Of a DNA stretch of 64,000 nt, positions 46,040 to 56,000 are shown piece by piece. The stretch comes from CBDCGS01 sp965216915 (GTDB lineage Bacteria; Pseudomonadota; Alphaproteobacteria; UBA828), in NCBI GenBank assembly GCA_965216915.1, contig CBDCGS010000011.1, forward strand, positions 1,488,001-1,552,000. The letters are read 5' to 3'. Position numbers and translations under genes: made by a program. Each line of letters starts with the position of its first letter. The first letter of the stretch is position 1. The notes beneath the pieces are model-generated. The model was not told the DNA's origin and made no database searches. It worked only from the letters and a program-made list of their open reading frames with translations.

Positions 46040-46842
46040 GTCTCGGCCTCGCGGATCGGCTTGGCGCGGAGCACCAGGAACAGCCCGATGAGCAGCATCG
46101 GGATCGAGAGCACCTGCCCCATGGTGATGCCGCTCACGATGAAGCCGAGAAACGCGTCCGGCTCGCGGAAGAGCTCGACGATGATGCGCGAGATCGCATA
46201 GCCCACGAAGAAAACGCCGGCGAGCACACCCGGCCGCCGCGCGGCGCGTGTCGCGAAGACCAGCACGGTCAGCACCGCGAACAGCACGATCCCCTCCAGG
46301 ATCGCCTCGTAGAGTTGGCTCGGGTGCCGCGGCTCGGGACCGCCTGTGGGGAAAACCATCGCCCAAGAGACGTCGCTCACGCGGCCGTAGAGCTCGCCAT
46401 TAATGAAGTTCGCCATGCGGCCGAAGAAGAGGCCGATCGGCGCGGCCGCGCAGATCGCATCGCCGAGCGAGAAGAGGTTGATGCCCTTGACCCTCGCAAA
46501 GACAGCGGCGGCGACCAGCACACCCAGCATGCCGCCGTGGAAGGACATGCCGCCCTGCCAGATGATCGGGATTTGCCCTGGATGCGCGAGGAAGAAGCTC
46601 GGCTGGTAGAACAGCACGTAGCCGAGGCGCCCGCCGATCACGACACCGATCGTGCACCAGACCAGGAGGTCGTCGGCATGGCGCGCCGTGAGGCCCGGGA
46701 TGTGCGCCCGCGCCAAATAGCGGATATAGCGCCAGCCAATCACGAGGCCCAGCACATAGGCCAGTGCATACCAGCGAATGCTGAGCGGCCCGATCTCGAC
46801 GATGACCGGGTCTATCGCGGGAAACGCCAACGCAAACGTCAT
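46036..46842 (-). CDS. lgt: Phosphatidylglycerol-prolipoprotein diacylglyceryl transferase
   Basis: A 268-residue integral membrane enzyme that adds diacylglycerol to the lipobox Cys. IRWYALAYVLGLVIGWRY, GGRLGYVLFYQPSF, GGMSFHGGMLGVL and the Lgt signature around GRMANFINGELYGR are present. ATG 46842 overlaps the hldD stop by 4 bases, and its own stop overlaps the methyltransferase start. The lipoprotein encoded at 43208-44065 is a possible local client. Confidence 0.97.
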   Translation of the reverse strand: MTFALAFPAIDPVIVEIGPLSIRWYALAYVLGLVIGWRYIRYLARAHIPGLTARHADDLLVWCTIGVVIGGRLGYVLFYQPSFFLAHPGQIPIIWQGGMSFHGGMLGVLVAAAVFARVKGINLFSLGDAICAAAPIGLFFGRMANFINGELYGRVSDVSWAMVFPTGGPEPRHPSQLYEAILEGIVLFAVLTVLVFATRAARRPGVLAGVFFVGYAISRIIVELFREPDAFLGFIVSGITMGQVLSIPMLLIGLFLVLRAKPIREAET

Positions 46843-47825
46843 CGATAGGGGTCGGCCTGGCTCAGAAAGCCTCGCACATAGCGCGCCACACCATCTTCGA
46901 GGCTCGTGAACGGCCGATCGAAACCGGCCCGCCGGAGCCTCTCGACCCGCGCCTCCGTGAAGTACTGGTAGCGTGCGCGAATCGCGTGTGGCATCTCGAC
47001 ATACTCGATCCGCGGCGGAGCGTCGAGTGCGGAGAACAGCGCGCCGGCCAGCGCATCAAATGTGCGGGCGGCTCCGGTGCCGACGTTGAAGAGCCCGCTC
47101 ACCGCCGGATGGTCGAGCAGCCACAGCATCACGGCGGTGCAGTCGCCCACCCAGATAAAATCGCGCTTTTGCCCACCGTCCGGAAAGCGCGGGTGGTGCG
47201 ACTTGAACAGGCGGACCGGCTGGCCCGCTGCGGCGGCCGGGAAGGCGTGCGCAACCACGCTCTTTTGGTTGCCTTTGTGATACTCGTTCGGGCCGTAGAC
47301 GTTGAAGAATTTGAGCCCGGCCCATTGCGGCGGCGCCGGGTGGCGGGCGGCAAGCATGTGAGCCACGCGGCGATCGAAGAGGTGCTTGCTCCGGCCATAG
47401 GGGTTGAGCGGCCTGAGCGTGGCGAGCGCGGCGATCGTGCCGTCGTCGTCGAAGCCCTGCGCGCCGTCGCCGTAGGTTGCCGCCGACGAGGCGTAGATGA
47501 AAGGCACGTGATGGGTTGCGCACCAACGCCACAGCGCGAGGCTGAAGCGGTAGTTGTTGCGCGCGAAGAGCGCCGCGTCGGTCACCATGGTCGAAGAGGT
47601 CGCGCCGAGGTGGAACACCGCGCGCACCGCGGCGTGGTGCTCGTCGAGATAGCCGATGAGGCCGTCCGGCTGGATCACCGCGCGGAGCCGGCGTTTCCCG
47701 ATGGTCTTGCCGTCATCGCCGGCGCCCGGATGGTCGCAGACGACGAGGTCGCTTTCGCCGCGCTCCTCCAAATCCGCGACGAGGTTCGAGCCAATGAACC
47801 CGGCGCCTCCCGTGACGATAATCAT
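46839..47825 (-). CDS. hldD: ADP-L-glycero-D-manno-heptose 6-epimerase
   Basis: A 328-residue extended SDR. IIVTGGAGFIGSNLVADLEE is the NADP-binding loop, FHLGATSSTMVTD and LNPYGRSKHLFDRRV (catalytic YxxxK) follow, and KFFNVYGPNEYHKGNQKSV, FKSHHPRFPDGGQKRDFIWV are HldD-specific. It makes the last change in ADP-heptose synthesis for the LPS inner core. It leads the lgt-midA-pgeF cluster; the gmhA/gmhB-type genes are 16 kb away. Confidence 0.96.
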   Translation of the reverse strand: MIIVTGGAGFIGSNLVADLEERGESDLVVCDHPGAGDDGKTIGKRRLRAVIQPDGLIGYLDEHHAAVRAVFHLGATSSTMVTDAALFARNNYRFSLALWRWCATHHVPFIYASSAATYGDGAQGFDDDGTIAALATLRPLNPYGRSKHLFDRRVAHMLAARHPAPPQWAGLKFFNVYGPNEYHKGNQKSVVAHAFPAAAAGQPVRLFKSHHPRFPDGGQKRDFIWVGDCTAVMLWLLDHPAVSGLFNVGTGAARTFDALAGALFSALDAPPRIEYVEMPHAIRARYQYFTEARVERLRRAGFDRPFTSLEDGVARYVRGFLSQADPYR

Positions 47826-47974
47826 CGGCGTTCCGCGTCCCCGCGCGCGGCAAGATCGACCAGTCGATGGCGGTGGCTGGAGTTATAGGGTCACGCGAGT
47901 CGTTGGGGCAAGCCACCCGTTGCGTCGCCGCCGAACCGTGGCATAGTGGCGCCATCCTGAAACGGAGGCAGAAC

Positions 47975-48235
47975 ATGCAGACCAGAGCCCGTTTCTTCGA
48001 CGACATGGCGCGCGTCGCCACCGGCGCGATGGGCATGGCCGGCGGCTTCAGGGAGGAGGTCGACGGCATGATTCGGCGCCAGCTCGAGCGGGTGTTGGGG
48101 CGAATGGACCTGGTGCCGCGCGATGAGTTCGACGCGGTTCGGGAGATGGCCGCCCGCGCACGCGCCGAGCAGGAGGCGCTCGCGGAGCGTGTCGCGGCGC
48201 TCGAGGCGGCGCTTGCCGAGCGGCAAGAGCCCTGA
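47975..48235 (+). CDS. ubiK: Ubiquinone biosynthesis accessory factor UbiK
   Basis: An 86-residue BMFP-domain protein. MQTRARFFDDMARVATGAMG is followed by an amphipathic helix and a coiled coil (VAALEAALAERQ), as in UbiK/YqiC, which assists aerobic ubiquinone assembly and trimerises through its coiled coil. ATG 47975 follows GGAGG by 6 bases. It is divergent from hldD across 149 bases. Confidence 0.9.
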   Translation: MQTRARFFDDMARVATGAMGMAGGFREEVDGMIRRQLERVLGRMDLVPRDEFDAVREMAARARAEQEALAERVAALEAALAERQEP

Positions 48236-48283
48236 TCTTTCAGGGGATACCCCCATCAAGCCAACAAGATTTAGGGGTTCGAA

Positions 48284-48312
48284 TTGACCCTAGCCACTTT
48301 ATCGTGTGTACT
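48284..48312 (+). promoter_or_regulatory. Candidate promoter for the ybjN-proC transcript
   Basis: TTGACC at 48284-48289 and TGTACT at 48307-48312 are 17 bases apart. They lie in the 154-base gap between ubiK and the YbjN-like gene. The -10 match is weak, and the start codon is about 77 bases further on. Nearby TTAGGGG...GACCCTAG forms a loose dyad that may be regulatory. Confidence 0.3.
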
Positions 48313-48389
48313 GGCCATATCTGGACGGTCGGCCCAATAGTGCCACGACATATGGGATCGGCCGGCGCGCGTGTCCTGCGAGTGGAGCC

Positions 48390-48893
48390 ATGTCGATCAA
48401 GTTGGCGGACCCTTCCGAGCTCATCTTCGACCCCATCGAGACCGTCGAAAAAGTATTCTCTGCCAATGAGTTGCCCCATGAGCGAATGGGTGCGGAGGAT
48501 CTTTCTGCCGAATTCTCGGGCACTTGGAGCGCCTACCAGATGTGGTTCGCCTACAGGCCCGATCTCGCGGCGCTTCATTTCGCTTGCGGCTTCGACATGC
48601 GTGTGCCGGAGGCGCGCCGCCGCGACATCTACCCGCTGCTGACGTTGATCAACGAGCGTCTCTGGATCGGCCATTTCGATCTATGGACGGACGAGGGGCA
48701 GCCGACCTGGCGGCACGCCTTGCTTCTGCGCGGGCAGGGCGGGCCGGCGGAAGCCCAGATCGAGGATCTGATCTCGCTCGGCGTGAGCGAGTGCGAGCGC
48801 TTCTATCCCGCGTTCCAGCACGTGCTCTGGGCGGGGCAGCCGCCGGAGGATGCGCTGACCGCCGCATTGATCGAGACGGTCGGACAGGCCTGA
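48390..48893 (+). CDS. YbjN domain-containing protein
   Basis: A 167-residue YbjN-family protein, a type III chaperone-like fold common in alphaproteobacteria next to proC. FSGTWSAYQMWFAYRPDLAALHF, in pieces, and LINERLWIGHFDLW with a C-terminal helix are typical. Its biochemical role is unknown; E. coli YbjN affects stress and motility. The stop TGA overlaps the proC ATG by one base (TGATG), so the genes are coupled. Confidence 0.87.
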   Translation: MSIKLADPSELIFDPIETVEKVFSANELPHERMGAEDLSAEFSGTWSAYQMWFAYRPDLAALHFACGFDMRVPEARRRDIYPLLTLINERLWIGHFDLWTDEGQPTWRHALLLRGQGGPAEAQIEDLISLGVSECERFYPAFQHVLWAGQPPEDALTAALIETVGQA

Positions 48894-49711
48894 TGGCGTC
48901 GGCCGATGCCCCTGCCGTGGTGCTGGTGGGTGGCGGCAAGATGGGCGGCGCGTTGCTCGCCGGGTGGCTTCGTGGGGTGCTCGACCCGTCGGCGGTGATC
49001 GTGGTCGAGCCCGACGCCGCCACGGCCGCGCGTCTCGCCGCGCTTGGCGTGTCGTGCGTTCGAACGCCGCAAGAGCTGCCCGAGGCGGCGCCGGCCACGG
49101 TGCTGCTCGCGGTCAAGCCGCAGGTCATGGGCGGGGTGATCTCCGGCTACAAGGCCTGGGCTGGCCCCGACACGCTGTTCGTGTCGATCGCGGCCGGTTG
49201 CCAGATCGCGCTCTTCGAAGGGGCGCTCGGCCCCGTTCCGATCGTACGCGCGATGCCCAACACGCCGGCCGCGATCGGCCAGGGGATCACGGTGGCCTGC
49301 CCCAACGCGGCGGTCAGCGCTACCCAGCGCGCGGCCTGCGAACGGCTGCTGAGCGCGGTTGGCGGCGTCGCCTGGGTCGATGACGAAGCGCTGATGGATG
49401 CCGTGACGGCCGTCTCTGGCAGCGGCCCGGCGTATGTCTTCCTCCTCGCCGAGTGCTTGGCGGAGGCCGGTGCGGCGGCGGGCCTGCCGCCCGATCTCGC
49501 CGAGCGGCTGGCACGGGAGACCGTCTCGGGTGCCGGTGCACTGCTGCGCGAATCGGCCGAAGCGCCGGGGACGCTTCGCGAGAACGTCACCAGCCCCGGC
49601 GGGACGACCGCCGCGGCGCTCGAAATCTTGATGGCGGGCGAGGGGCTCGCGCCGCTGATGGTCCACGCCGTCGCGGCTGCGACCGAACGCTCGCGCGCGC
49701 TCGCCTCGTAG
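48893..49711 (+). CDS. proC: Pyrroline-5-carboxylate reductase
   Basis: A 272-residue reductase for the last step of proline synthesis. VVLVGGGKMGGALLAGWLRG is the NAD(P) loop, VRAMPNTPAAIGQGIT and the signature SGSGPAYVFLLAECLAEAG with TVSGAGALLRES and VTSPGGTTAAALE complete the family set. ATG 48893 is coupled to the upstream gene. Repeat copy 6 begins 39 bases after its stop, without touching it. Confidence 0.97.
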   Translation: MASADAPAVVLVGGGKMGGALLAGWLRGVLDPSAVIVVEPDAATAARLAALGVSCVRTPQELPEAAPATVLLAVKPQVMGGVISGYKAWAGPDTLFVSIAAGCQIALFEGALGPVPIVRAMPNTPAAIGQGITVACPNAAVSATQRAACERLLSAVGGVAWVDDEALMDAVTAVSGSGPAYVFLLAECLAEAGAAAGLPPDLAERLARETVSGAGALLRESAEAPGTLRENVTSPGGTTAAALEILMAGEGLAPLMVHAVAAATERSRALAS

Positions 49712-49750
49712 CGCGCGGACGGCCGAATTGACCGGCTCTCCCCGGCGCGA

Positions 49751-49855
49751 GAGAGCATGTGACGTTCACGTATGCTTACGCGACACGCTCTCTCTCATTG
49801 GCATTGACGCAAATGCGTCGTCGCAAGTGTTCCCACCTGCTCGGGATTTGCTCTA
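49751..49855 (-). repeat. Dispersed repeat, copy 6 (inverted)
   Basis: A 105-bp copy that starts GAGAGCATG, with the left TA changed to GA, and ends GGGATTTGCTCTA. The core GACGCAAATGCGTC is intact. It lies between proC and the TetR-like gene and is the only copy that does not form a stop codon. Confidence 0.85.
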
Positions 49856-49885
49856 ATATCGCGGAGGCCGCACGGGACACGACCG

Positions 49886-50536
49886 ATGGCGAAACGCGCC
49901 GCATCGCGGTCCGGCAAACAGGCGGACCCTTCGCAAAGGATCATCAGCGCCGCGCTCTCGCTCGCGGCGGCGCAAGGCTGGCACGCGACGAGCCTGGCCG
50001 ACATCGCTGCCGCGGCGGAGGTGTCGCTCGCCGAGCTCCGCGCGCTCTACCCCTCGAAGGCGGCGGTGCTTGCCGGCTATGCGGCATCGGTGGATGCGAA
50101 GGTGCTGGAAGCCGTCGATCCGGACATGGCCGAGAGCCCGGCGCATGAACGCCTCTTCGACGTGCTGATGAAGCGGTTCGACGTGCTCAACAACCAGAAG
50201 CCCGGAATCGAGGCTATCCTGCGCAGCCGCCCGTGCGACCTTGAGGCGGCGCTTTGCGCGCCTTTGATCCTACGCCGCTCCATGCGTTGGATGCTGGAGG
50301 CGGCGGGCCTGCGCAGCTCGGGCCTCACGGGCGCGGTGCGGATCAAGGCCCTTGCCCTCGTCTATCTCGCGACGCTTACCGTGTGGTTGCGCGACGACAG
50401 CGAGGATATGGCGCGCACGATGGCGGCGCTCGACCGCCAGCTGCGGCGGCTCGATTGGTTAGCCGGACGGTTGTGCCGCTTCCGCCGCGGGCCGGCCCGC
50501 GCACCGGACGACGAGGCTGCGGCGGAAGCCGGCTGA
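49886..50536 (+). CDS. TetR family transcriptional regulator
   Basis: A 216-residue TetR-like protein. IISAALSLAAAQGWHATSLADIAAAAEVSLAELRALYPSKAAVLAG, read in segments, is a normal N-terminal helix-turn-helix with the expected YPSK ending. The C-terminal ligand domain has no recognised relative in wording. The stop overlaps the possible CTG start of the tRNA-binding protein gene. Its target is unknown; it may control that gene or itself. Confidence 0.9.
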   Translation: MAKRAASRSGKQADPSQRIISAALSLAAAQGWHATSLADIAAAAEVSLAELRALYPSKAAVLAGYAASVDAKVLEAVDPDMAESPAHERLFDVLMKRFDVLNNQKPGIEAILRSRPCDLEAALCAPLILRRSMRWMLEAAGLRSSGLTGAVRIKALALVYLATLTVWLRDDSEDMARTMAALDRQLRRLDWLAGRLCRFRRGPARAPDDEAAAEAG

Positions 50537-50877
50537 CCACGGCCATCATCACCTTCGAGGATTTTCTGACGGTCGAGATTCGCGCCGGCACGGTGACGCG
50601 CGCCGAGCCGTTTCCCGAAGCGCGCATCCCGGCGATCAAGCTCTGGATCGATTTCGGCGCCGAAATAGGTGTGCGCCAAAGCTCGGCGCAGCTCACCACC
50701 CATTACACGCCCGAGGCGTTGGTCGGTCGTCAGGTGGCGGCGATCGTCAATCTGCCGCCGAAGCGGGTCGCCGGCTTCCGCTCCGAGGTGCTCGTGCTCG
50801 GCTTCCCCGACCCGGCCGGCGCGGTGCGCCTCACCGTGCCGGACGCCCCGGTCCCAAACGGCGCGCGCCTCTACTGA
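50533..50877 (+). CDS. CsaA-type tRNA-binding-domain protein with no normal start codon
   Basis: A 114-residue EMAP-like OB-fold protein. ITFEDFLTVEIRAGTVTRAE, FPEARIPAIKLWIDFG, QSSAQLTTHYTPEAL and VNLPPKRVAGFRSEVLVLGF match CsaA proteins, which bind tRNA and were proposed as chaperones. The family sequence begins right at the upstream end, yet no ATG, GTG or TTG is in frame there. CTG at 50533, overlapping the TetR TGA, or a nearby ATC codon are the only candidates. The coordinate start is therefore tentative. Close overlap suggests reinitiation after the TetR gene. Confidence 0.82.
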   Translation: MTTAIITFEDFLTVEIRAGTVTRAEPFPEARIPAIKLWIDFGAEIGVRQSSAQLTTHYTPEALVGRQVAAIVNLPPKRVAGFRSEVLVLGFPDPAGAVRLTVPDAPVPNGARLY

Positions 50878-51213
50878 GCGCGCTCTACGACATGAAGACA
50901 AGCAATGTTCACAGCCGGTGGCTGAGTGGACTCGATTCAGGACTCTATGAGGTCTGGCGGTCGGCATTTCGCGCAGTTCGCGCCGGGCAGCACACGTGCC
51001 AAGATCGGGGGTCGATCGCTGATTGGACGGCGGCGATCGGTACACCTGTCTTCGAAGAGGGCCTGGCGCGGGCGCAACGATTGAAACAATTTTCCGGCCG
51101 AAGCGACAACGAACCGATGCATGGGGTCCCTAATCTGCAACACGGTTTCTGAGACACGATCACCGTCCGATCGAATTTGGTATTGTCTTACGGCTTTTTT
51201 CATGGAGGAGCAG
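50878..51213. other. 336-base intergenic stretch with no convincing gene
   Basis: The region between the CsaA-like and OsmC-like genes is less GC-rich than the genes beside it. A rightward 86-codon frame from ATG 50892 to 51152 exists (MKTSNVHSRWLSG at its start), but I see no ribosome-binding site, domain or codon pattern supporting it. TTGAAA near 51082 and AT-rich sequence before 51200 may belong to the OsmC-like promoter. Confidence 0.4.
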
Positions 51214-51780
51214 ATGACCGACAAATCCTCAAGCGCTGATGTGAACAACGGCGTCAACGTGGCAGCGCTTCTTGACGCGCGTGAGGCATTGGATGCCGCG
51301 CCAGAGGCGGCGCAGTTCAAATGGCGCACCACCTGCGAGTGGCTCAACGGCACCCATAGCCGCTCGACCGTGACGAGCTTCTTCGGCTTGGGTGAGGAGC
51401 AACAGCACGCACGGACGTTCACCATCGAGGGTGATCACCCGGCGTGCTTTGCGTCCGAGGATAATGCGGCCACACCGGCGGAGATTGCGCTCTCGGCTTT
51501 GGCGAGCTGCCTGACGGCCGGCGTGGCGGCGGTGGCGCAGCATCGCGGCATCCAGCTGCGTGCGGTCAAGGCCACCGTCGAGGGCGATATGGACCTTTAC
51601 GGCATCCTTGGCATCGACGACGAGGTGCGGAACGGCTTCGGCGCCATCCGCGTGCATTTCGACATTGATGCGGACGCCTCGCAGGACGACCTCGAAGCGC
51701 TCGTCGCGCAGTCGCAAAAGCGCTCGGCGGTGTACGACGTGGTGACCAATCCGACCAACGTGTCGGTGTCGGTCAACTAG
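51214..51780 (+). CDS. OsmC family protein
   Basis: A 188-residue OsmC/Ohr-superfamily protein. NAATPAEIALSALASCLTAGVA carries the conserved helix with one Cys, and VKATVEGDMDLYGILGID with YDVVTNPTNVSVSV complete the fold. Classical OsmC and Ohr reduce organic peroxides with two Cys. Here the partner Cys position reads HPACFASEDNAATP, so a Cys is nearby but its pairing is uncertain. ATG 51214 is chosen because GGAGGAG ends 3 bases before it; ATG 51202 is an alternative. It precedes the flavoprotein gene. Confidence 0.87.
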   Translation: MTDKSSSADVNNGVNVAALLDAREALDAAPEAAQFKWRTTCEWLNGTHSRSTVTSFFGLGEEQQHARTFTIEGDHPACFASEDNAATPAEIALSALASCLTAGVAAVAQHRGIQLRAVKATVEGDMDLYGILGIDDEVRNGFGAIRVHFDIDADASQDDLEALVAQSQKRSAVYDVVTNPTNVSVSVN

Positions 51781-51806
51781 GCGTCGTAGAACCCGCCGAC
51801 GCTGGA

Positions 51807-53060
51807 GTGAGTCCGGTGAACCGAACGACGACGGTGATCGTCGGCGCGGGGCAGTCTGGGCTTGCCTTCAGCAAGCACCTCACCGACCGCTCGATCGACC
51901 ATGTGTTGATCGAGCGGGGTGAGGTTGCCAACACTTGGGCCACGGAGCGCTGGGATTCGCTCCGGCTGCTCACGCCCAATTGGCAAAGCAGGCTGCCCGG
52001 CTTTGCCTATGGCGGCGACGATCCCGATGGCTATATGGACATGGCGTCCGTCATCGGGTTCTTGAAGGACTATGCAAGCCACGTCGATGCCCCGGTGCGG
52101 ACGGGCACGACGGTGACCGCTGTGCGCTCCGCCGATGATGGCTACGACGTGGAGACCGATCGCGGCGCCTGGCGCTGCGCAAGCGTGGTGCTGGCGAACG
52201 GCCCCGCCAATGTACCGAGCGTGCCCAGGGTCGGCGAGGGGCTGCCGCCCGGGATCGCGAGCCTCACCTCGATGGACTATCGCAACCCCGGGCAGCTCGC
52301 CGAGGGCGGTGTGCTGATGGTCGGCGCGTCCGCCACCGGCATCCAGCTCGCGCATGAAATCCTGCGGGCCGGCCGGCGCGTCGTGCTCTCGGTCGGAGAG
52401 CATGTCCGCGTGCCGCGGCTTTATCGCGGGCGCGACATCAAATGGTGGATGGACACCACGGGCCTCATGGACATGCTCTACACCGAGGTCGATGACATCC
52501 GCCGCGCGCGCCGCCTTCCGTCCTTGCAGCTCGTCGGCACGCCCGAGCGCATGACGCTCGATCTCAACGCGCTCCGCGAGGCGGGTGCGGCGCTCATCGG
52601 ACGCATCGCCGGCATACGCGGCGGCACGGCACAGTTCTCGGGTTCCCTCCGCAACATGTGCGCGCTCGCTGACCTCAAGATGAACCGGCTGCTCAACACG
52701 ATCGACGAGTGGGTCACTGAGAACGGCATGGACGACGCGTTCCCGCCGCCTCACCGCTTCCCCAGAACCGAGATCGGCGACGACCCGCCGCTCGAGATGG
52801 ATCTCGAGGCCGAGGGCATTCGTACGGTGGTCTGGGCCACCGGCTATCGACCGGATTACTCCTGGCTCGAGGTGCCGGTGCTCGACCGCAAGGGGCTGGT
52901 GCGCCACGACGGCGGTGTGGTGGCCGACGCACCGGGCATGTATCTGATGGGCATGCCCTTCATGCGGCGGCGTAAGTCCTCATTCATCGACGGCGCGGGC
53001 GATGATGCTCGCGACCTCGCAGCGCATCTCCACGCGACGCTCGGCCGCCGCGCGGCTTAG
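51807..53060 (+). CDS. Flavin-containing monooxygenase-like oxidoreductase
   Basis: A 417-residue two-dinucleotide-fold flavoprotein. VIVGAGQSGLAFSKHL near residue 10 binds FAD, GVLMVGASATGIQLAHEIL near residue 170 binds NAD(P)H, and VVWATGYRPDYSWLEV is the late ATG-type motif. Members oxygenate amines, sulfides or ketones. GTG 51807 is used; GTG 51816 fits a GGAG better and is also possible. The TAG stop overlaps the TAA of the convergent giant gene. Confidence 0.88.
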   Translation: MSPVNRTTTVIVGAGQSGLAFSKHLTDRSIDHVLIERGEVANTWATERWDSLRLLTPNWQSRLPGFAYGGDDPDGYMDMASVIGFLKDYASHVDAPVRTGTTVTAVRSADDGYDVETDRGAWRCASVVLANGPANVPSVPRVGEGLPPGIASLTSMDYRNPGQLAEGGVLMVGASATGIQLAHEILRAGRRVVLSVGEHVRVPRLYRGRDIKWWMDTTGLMDMLYTEVDDIRRARRLPSLQLVGTPERMTLDLNALREAGAALIGRIAGIRGGTAQFSGSLRNMCALADLKMNRLLNTIDEWVTENGMDDAFPPPHRFPRTEIGDDPPLEMDLEAEGIRTVVWATGYRPDYSWLEVPVLDRKGLVRHDGGVVADAPGMYLMGMPFMRRRKSSFIDGAGDDARDLAAHLHATLGRRAA

Positions 53061-56000
53061 GGCACCCCGACCGGCGACAGCAGGTTGTCGATGAACACGA
53101 CCTCGGTGTTGGCGGAGCCGATCTGCGCACCGTTGGTGAAGGTCGCGACCGTCACATAGCCGTTCTGGGTCGCGTCCTCGTCGAAATAGAGCGTGTCGGA
53201 CTGCGGGTCGAACACGAAATACTCTTCGCCAGGCGACGCGCCGGCATTGGTGCCGTCGTAGTTGTCGACGGTGAAGAAGTCGATGCCATCTTGCAGCGGC
53301 CCTTCGACGTCGCCCACGTCGGGCGCGAGATCGAGAATCCGGATGACGTCAACGCCCGGCAAGAAGTCTGAGATCTGATCGCCGTCGGTCCTGCCCACGT
53401 CGCCATCCTGCGCCGGCGTGCCGTCGAGAATGTTGGAATAGATGAACGCGTCGGCGCCACCGCCGCCGCTCAGCAAATCTTGGCCGAAGAACTCGTTGAA
53501 CCCAGGGCCGCCGAGAATGAAATCGTCGCCGAAGCCGCCGGAGATCAAATCGTTGCCGTGCCCGCCCGCGATGAAGTCGCTGTCGTCGCCGCCATTGATG
53601 TTGTCCGAGCCGAAGCCGCCGAACAGCATCTCGATGCCGCCGACATTGGCGCCACCGCCGATGGCATCGTTGCCGCCGCCGCCGATGATGATATCCACGC
53701 CGTCGCCGCCGGTGAGGGTATCGTTGCCGCCCTCTTCGATTGCGCCATCGAGCAGGTTGACGAGGTCGGGGTTGGTGTCGCTCAGGCTGAGATCGCTGAA
53801 CTCGTCGAAAAAGTCACCGTAGATCGTGTCGTTGCCGTCGCCGCCATGGATGCTGTCGCTGCCGGCAACGTCGATCACCGGAAGCGCGGTGCCGTTGGCG
53901 TCTTGCCCGGGATCGAAGGCGCCATCGCCGATCAGAATGTCGTTGTCGCCCAACCCGTCGAAGGTATCGAAGCCTTCATCGCCGATGATGAGGTCGATCC
54001 CGTTCGTCGCAAACGCCGACAAGTCCTCGTTCGTGGGGTCGCCCAAGACGACGTTGATCGCGGGCGCCGGCGGCGTCGCGCCGAAGAGCGAGAAGACGGT
54101 GACCGGGTCGCTTCCGAACGCCCCGTCGGTCACGACCACCGTCGAATCGGTCGCCTCGAACACCGTGTCGCCGTCGCTGGTTCCGGCGATGCTCATGTTG
54201 GTGTCGGTGCCGGTGTTGTGCTGCCACGTCACGATCGTCTGCAGGACATTGGCGGTGGTGTTGGTGATCGTCGTGAAGGCGCGCCAGACGGCCTGATCCT
54301 CGAAGAAGAACCAATCCGAGGCGACATCGAAGCTGCCGAGTCCAACCAGGCCAAAGGTGTTGACCGTGGTGTCGTTGAGGAAGGCTTGCGTCGGCGCATA
54401 TTCGAAGCCGTTGATGAGCAGGCTGCCGGCGCCGTCATACCCATCGAACTGGTTTGCGCCGGAGGCAGCGAGAATGCCGTCCTCCAGAACGAAGCCGCTG
54501 GTGACGTTGTTGCCGAAGTTGATCCAGTTGGCCTGTGCCGCCGTCGCCAAGAGGTTGAGGTCCTGGGTCGGCGGGTCGGGATTGAACTGCCCGGCGGCCG
54601 GAACGGCGATGCCCTCGGGCGCCACGGCGAGCCCGAAGTCGTAGTTGACGACGTTCGCGAGCTGCCCGTCTGTGAGTCCGGAGAGAAGCGGCGAACCGAG
54701 GGCGACGGCGTCGAACTGCGCGGCGAGAGCGATGCCCGCTGCCTCATCGACCGCGAGACCGTTGAACCACAGGAAGCCGACTGTCTCGCCGGGCGCGAGA
54801 TCGAGAGTGTATTCCGCGCGAATGCCCTCGAAACCCTTGACGGCGAAATTCGTGTTCTCGAACACGTTCGACGGCGTCACCGATGGCAAGAACGGCGCGC
54901 CGCCGCCCCCGAGCGTGATGTCGAGGGTCGCAAGATCGAGTGAGCCGTCGCCGTCGTCGATGGTGTAGGTGAAAGTGTCGACGCTGCCCGCGGGCACCAC
55001 GGAGTCGGTGACGGTGTAGATGTAGCCCCCGTCACCGTTCAGCACGAGATCGCCGAACGTGCCCGGCACCGGCCCGCCGACGGTGGCGGCGTTCTGGAGC
55101 GCGATGCCGGTATCACCGGGGGCGACCCCAACCACCGGGGCAACACCGAAGCTGCCGTCCGCTCCCAAGACGTCGGCACCGGCCGCGCCGGAGGTCGTGC
55201 TGTCGCCGGTGACAACATTGCCGTCGGCGATGGCGCCGAGCACGGCGTCCGCCTCGTCGGTGTCGGCGAGCGCAAACGGCGCGTCGTCGATGATCTGCAC
55301 CGTGAGGGTCGAGGTCGCCTGCTCGCCGCCCGCCGTCTCGGTGATCGTGTAGGTGAAGATATCCTCGACCGTGCCACCCAAATGGGCCGCGGGTGTCGTG
55401 AGCGTGTAGGTGAAGCCGCCGGCGGCGTTCAGGTTTAGAAGGCCGAAAGCGCCCGCGAAGGTGAAGCCCACGCCGCCGGCGACCGGCGCGCCGCCCGTGT
55501 CACCAGCCGTCACGCCCGTCACGAGGAAGCCGTTGCCGCTCACCGCGTTGAGCACGCCCTGGAAGGTCTCGTCGTTGCTCAGCGGGTCGCTTCCGACGGC
55601 ACCGGACGATCCCAAATCGGCACCGTCGAGATCGCCATCAAGAGCGGATTCGAACACGATCGCTTCGGTCGGCGCCGCGAACGGAACACCGCCCGTGTCG
55701 ACGAGGTTGATCGCCGTTGGCGTGCCGCGGATTTGGCCAGACGTTCCGGGCGCCAGACCCCGGTCGAACTGGAGGATCAGGAACGTGGTGTTGCCGTTGT
55801 TCTGCTCGAAGGCGTCGATGTCCGGGAGCAATGGGATGGTGTTCGAGAGAAGTGCCGTCGCGCTCGGATCACGAAGCTGCAGGTTGAAGGTCTCCACGGC
55901 CAGGCCGTTGACATCGGGCCCGGTCGCAGGCGCGCCGCGATAGACGTATAAGTCTCCGGCCGCTCCTCCTCCCAAGTCGTTCGTTGCGCTGATCCGGCCG

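Noticed and set aside
48270..48300. Possible tRNA T-loop sequence GGTTCGAAT
   Set aside because: The flanking bases do not pair as a T-stem, and no acceptor stem, D-arm or anticodon arm fits around it.
50892..51152. 86-codon rightward frame between the CsaA-like and OsmC-like genes
   Set aside because: It has no ribosome-binding site, no domain and no coding-like pattern; it is noted only in the intergenic entry.
53480..54943. Rightward frames within the giant gene
   Set aside because: They reflect the biased composition of the repeat-rich coding strand opposite them; no motifs were seen.
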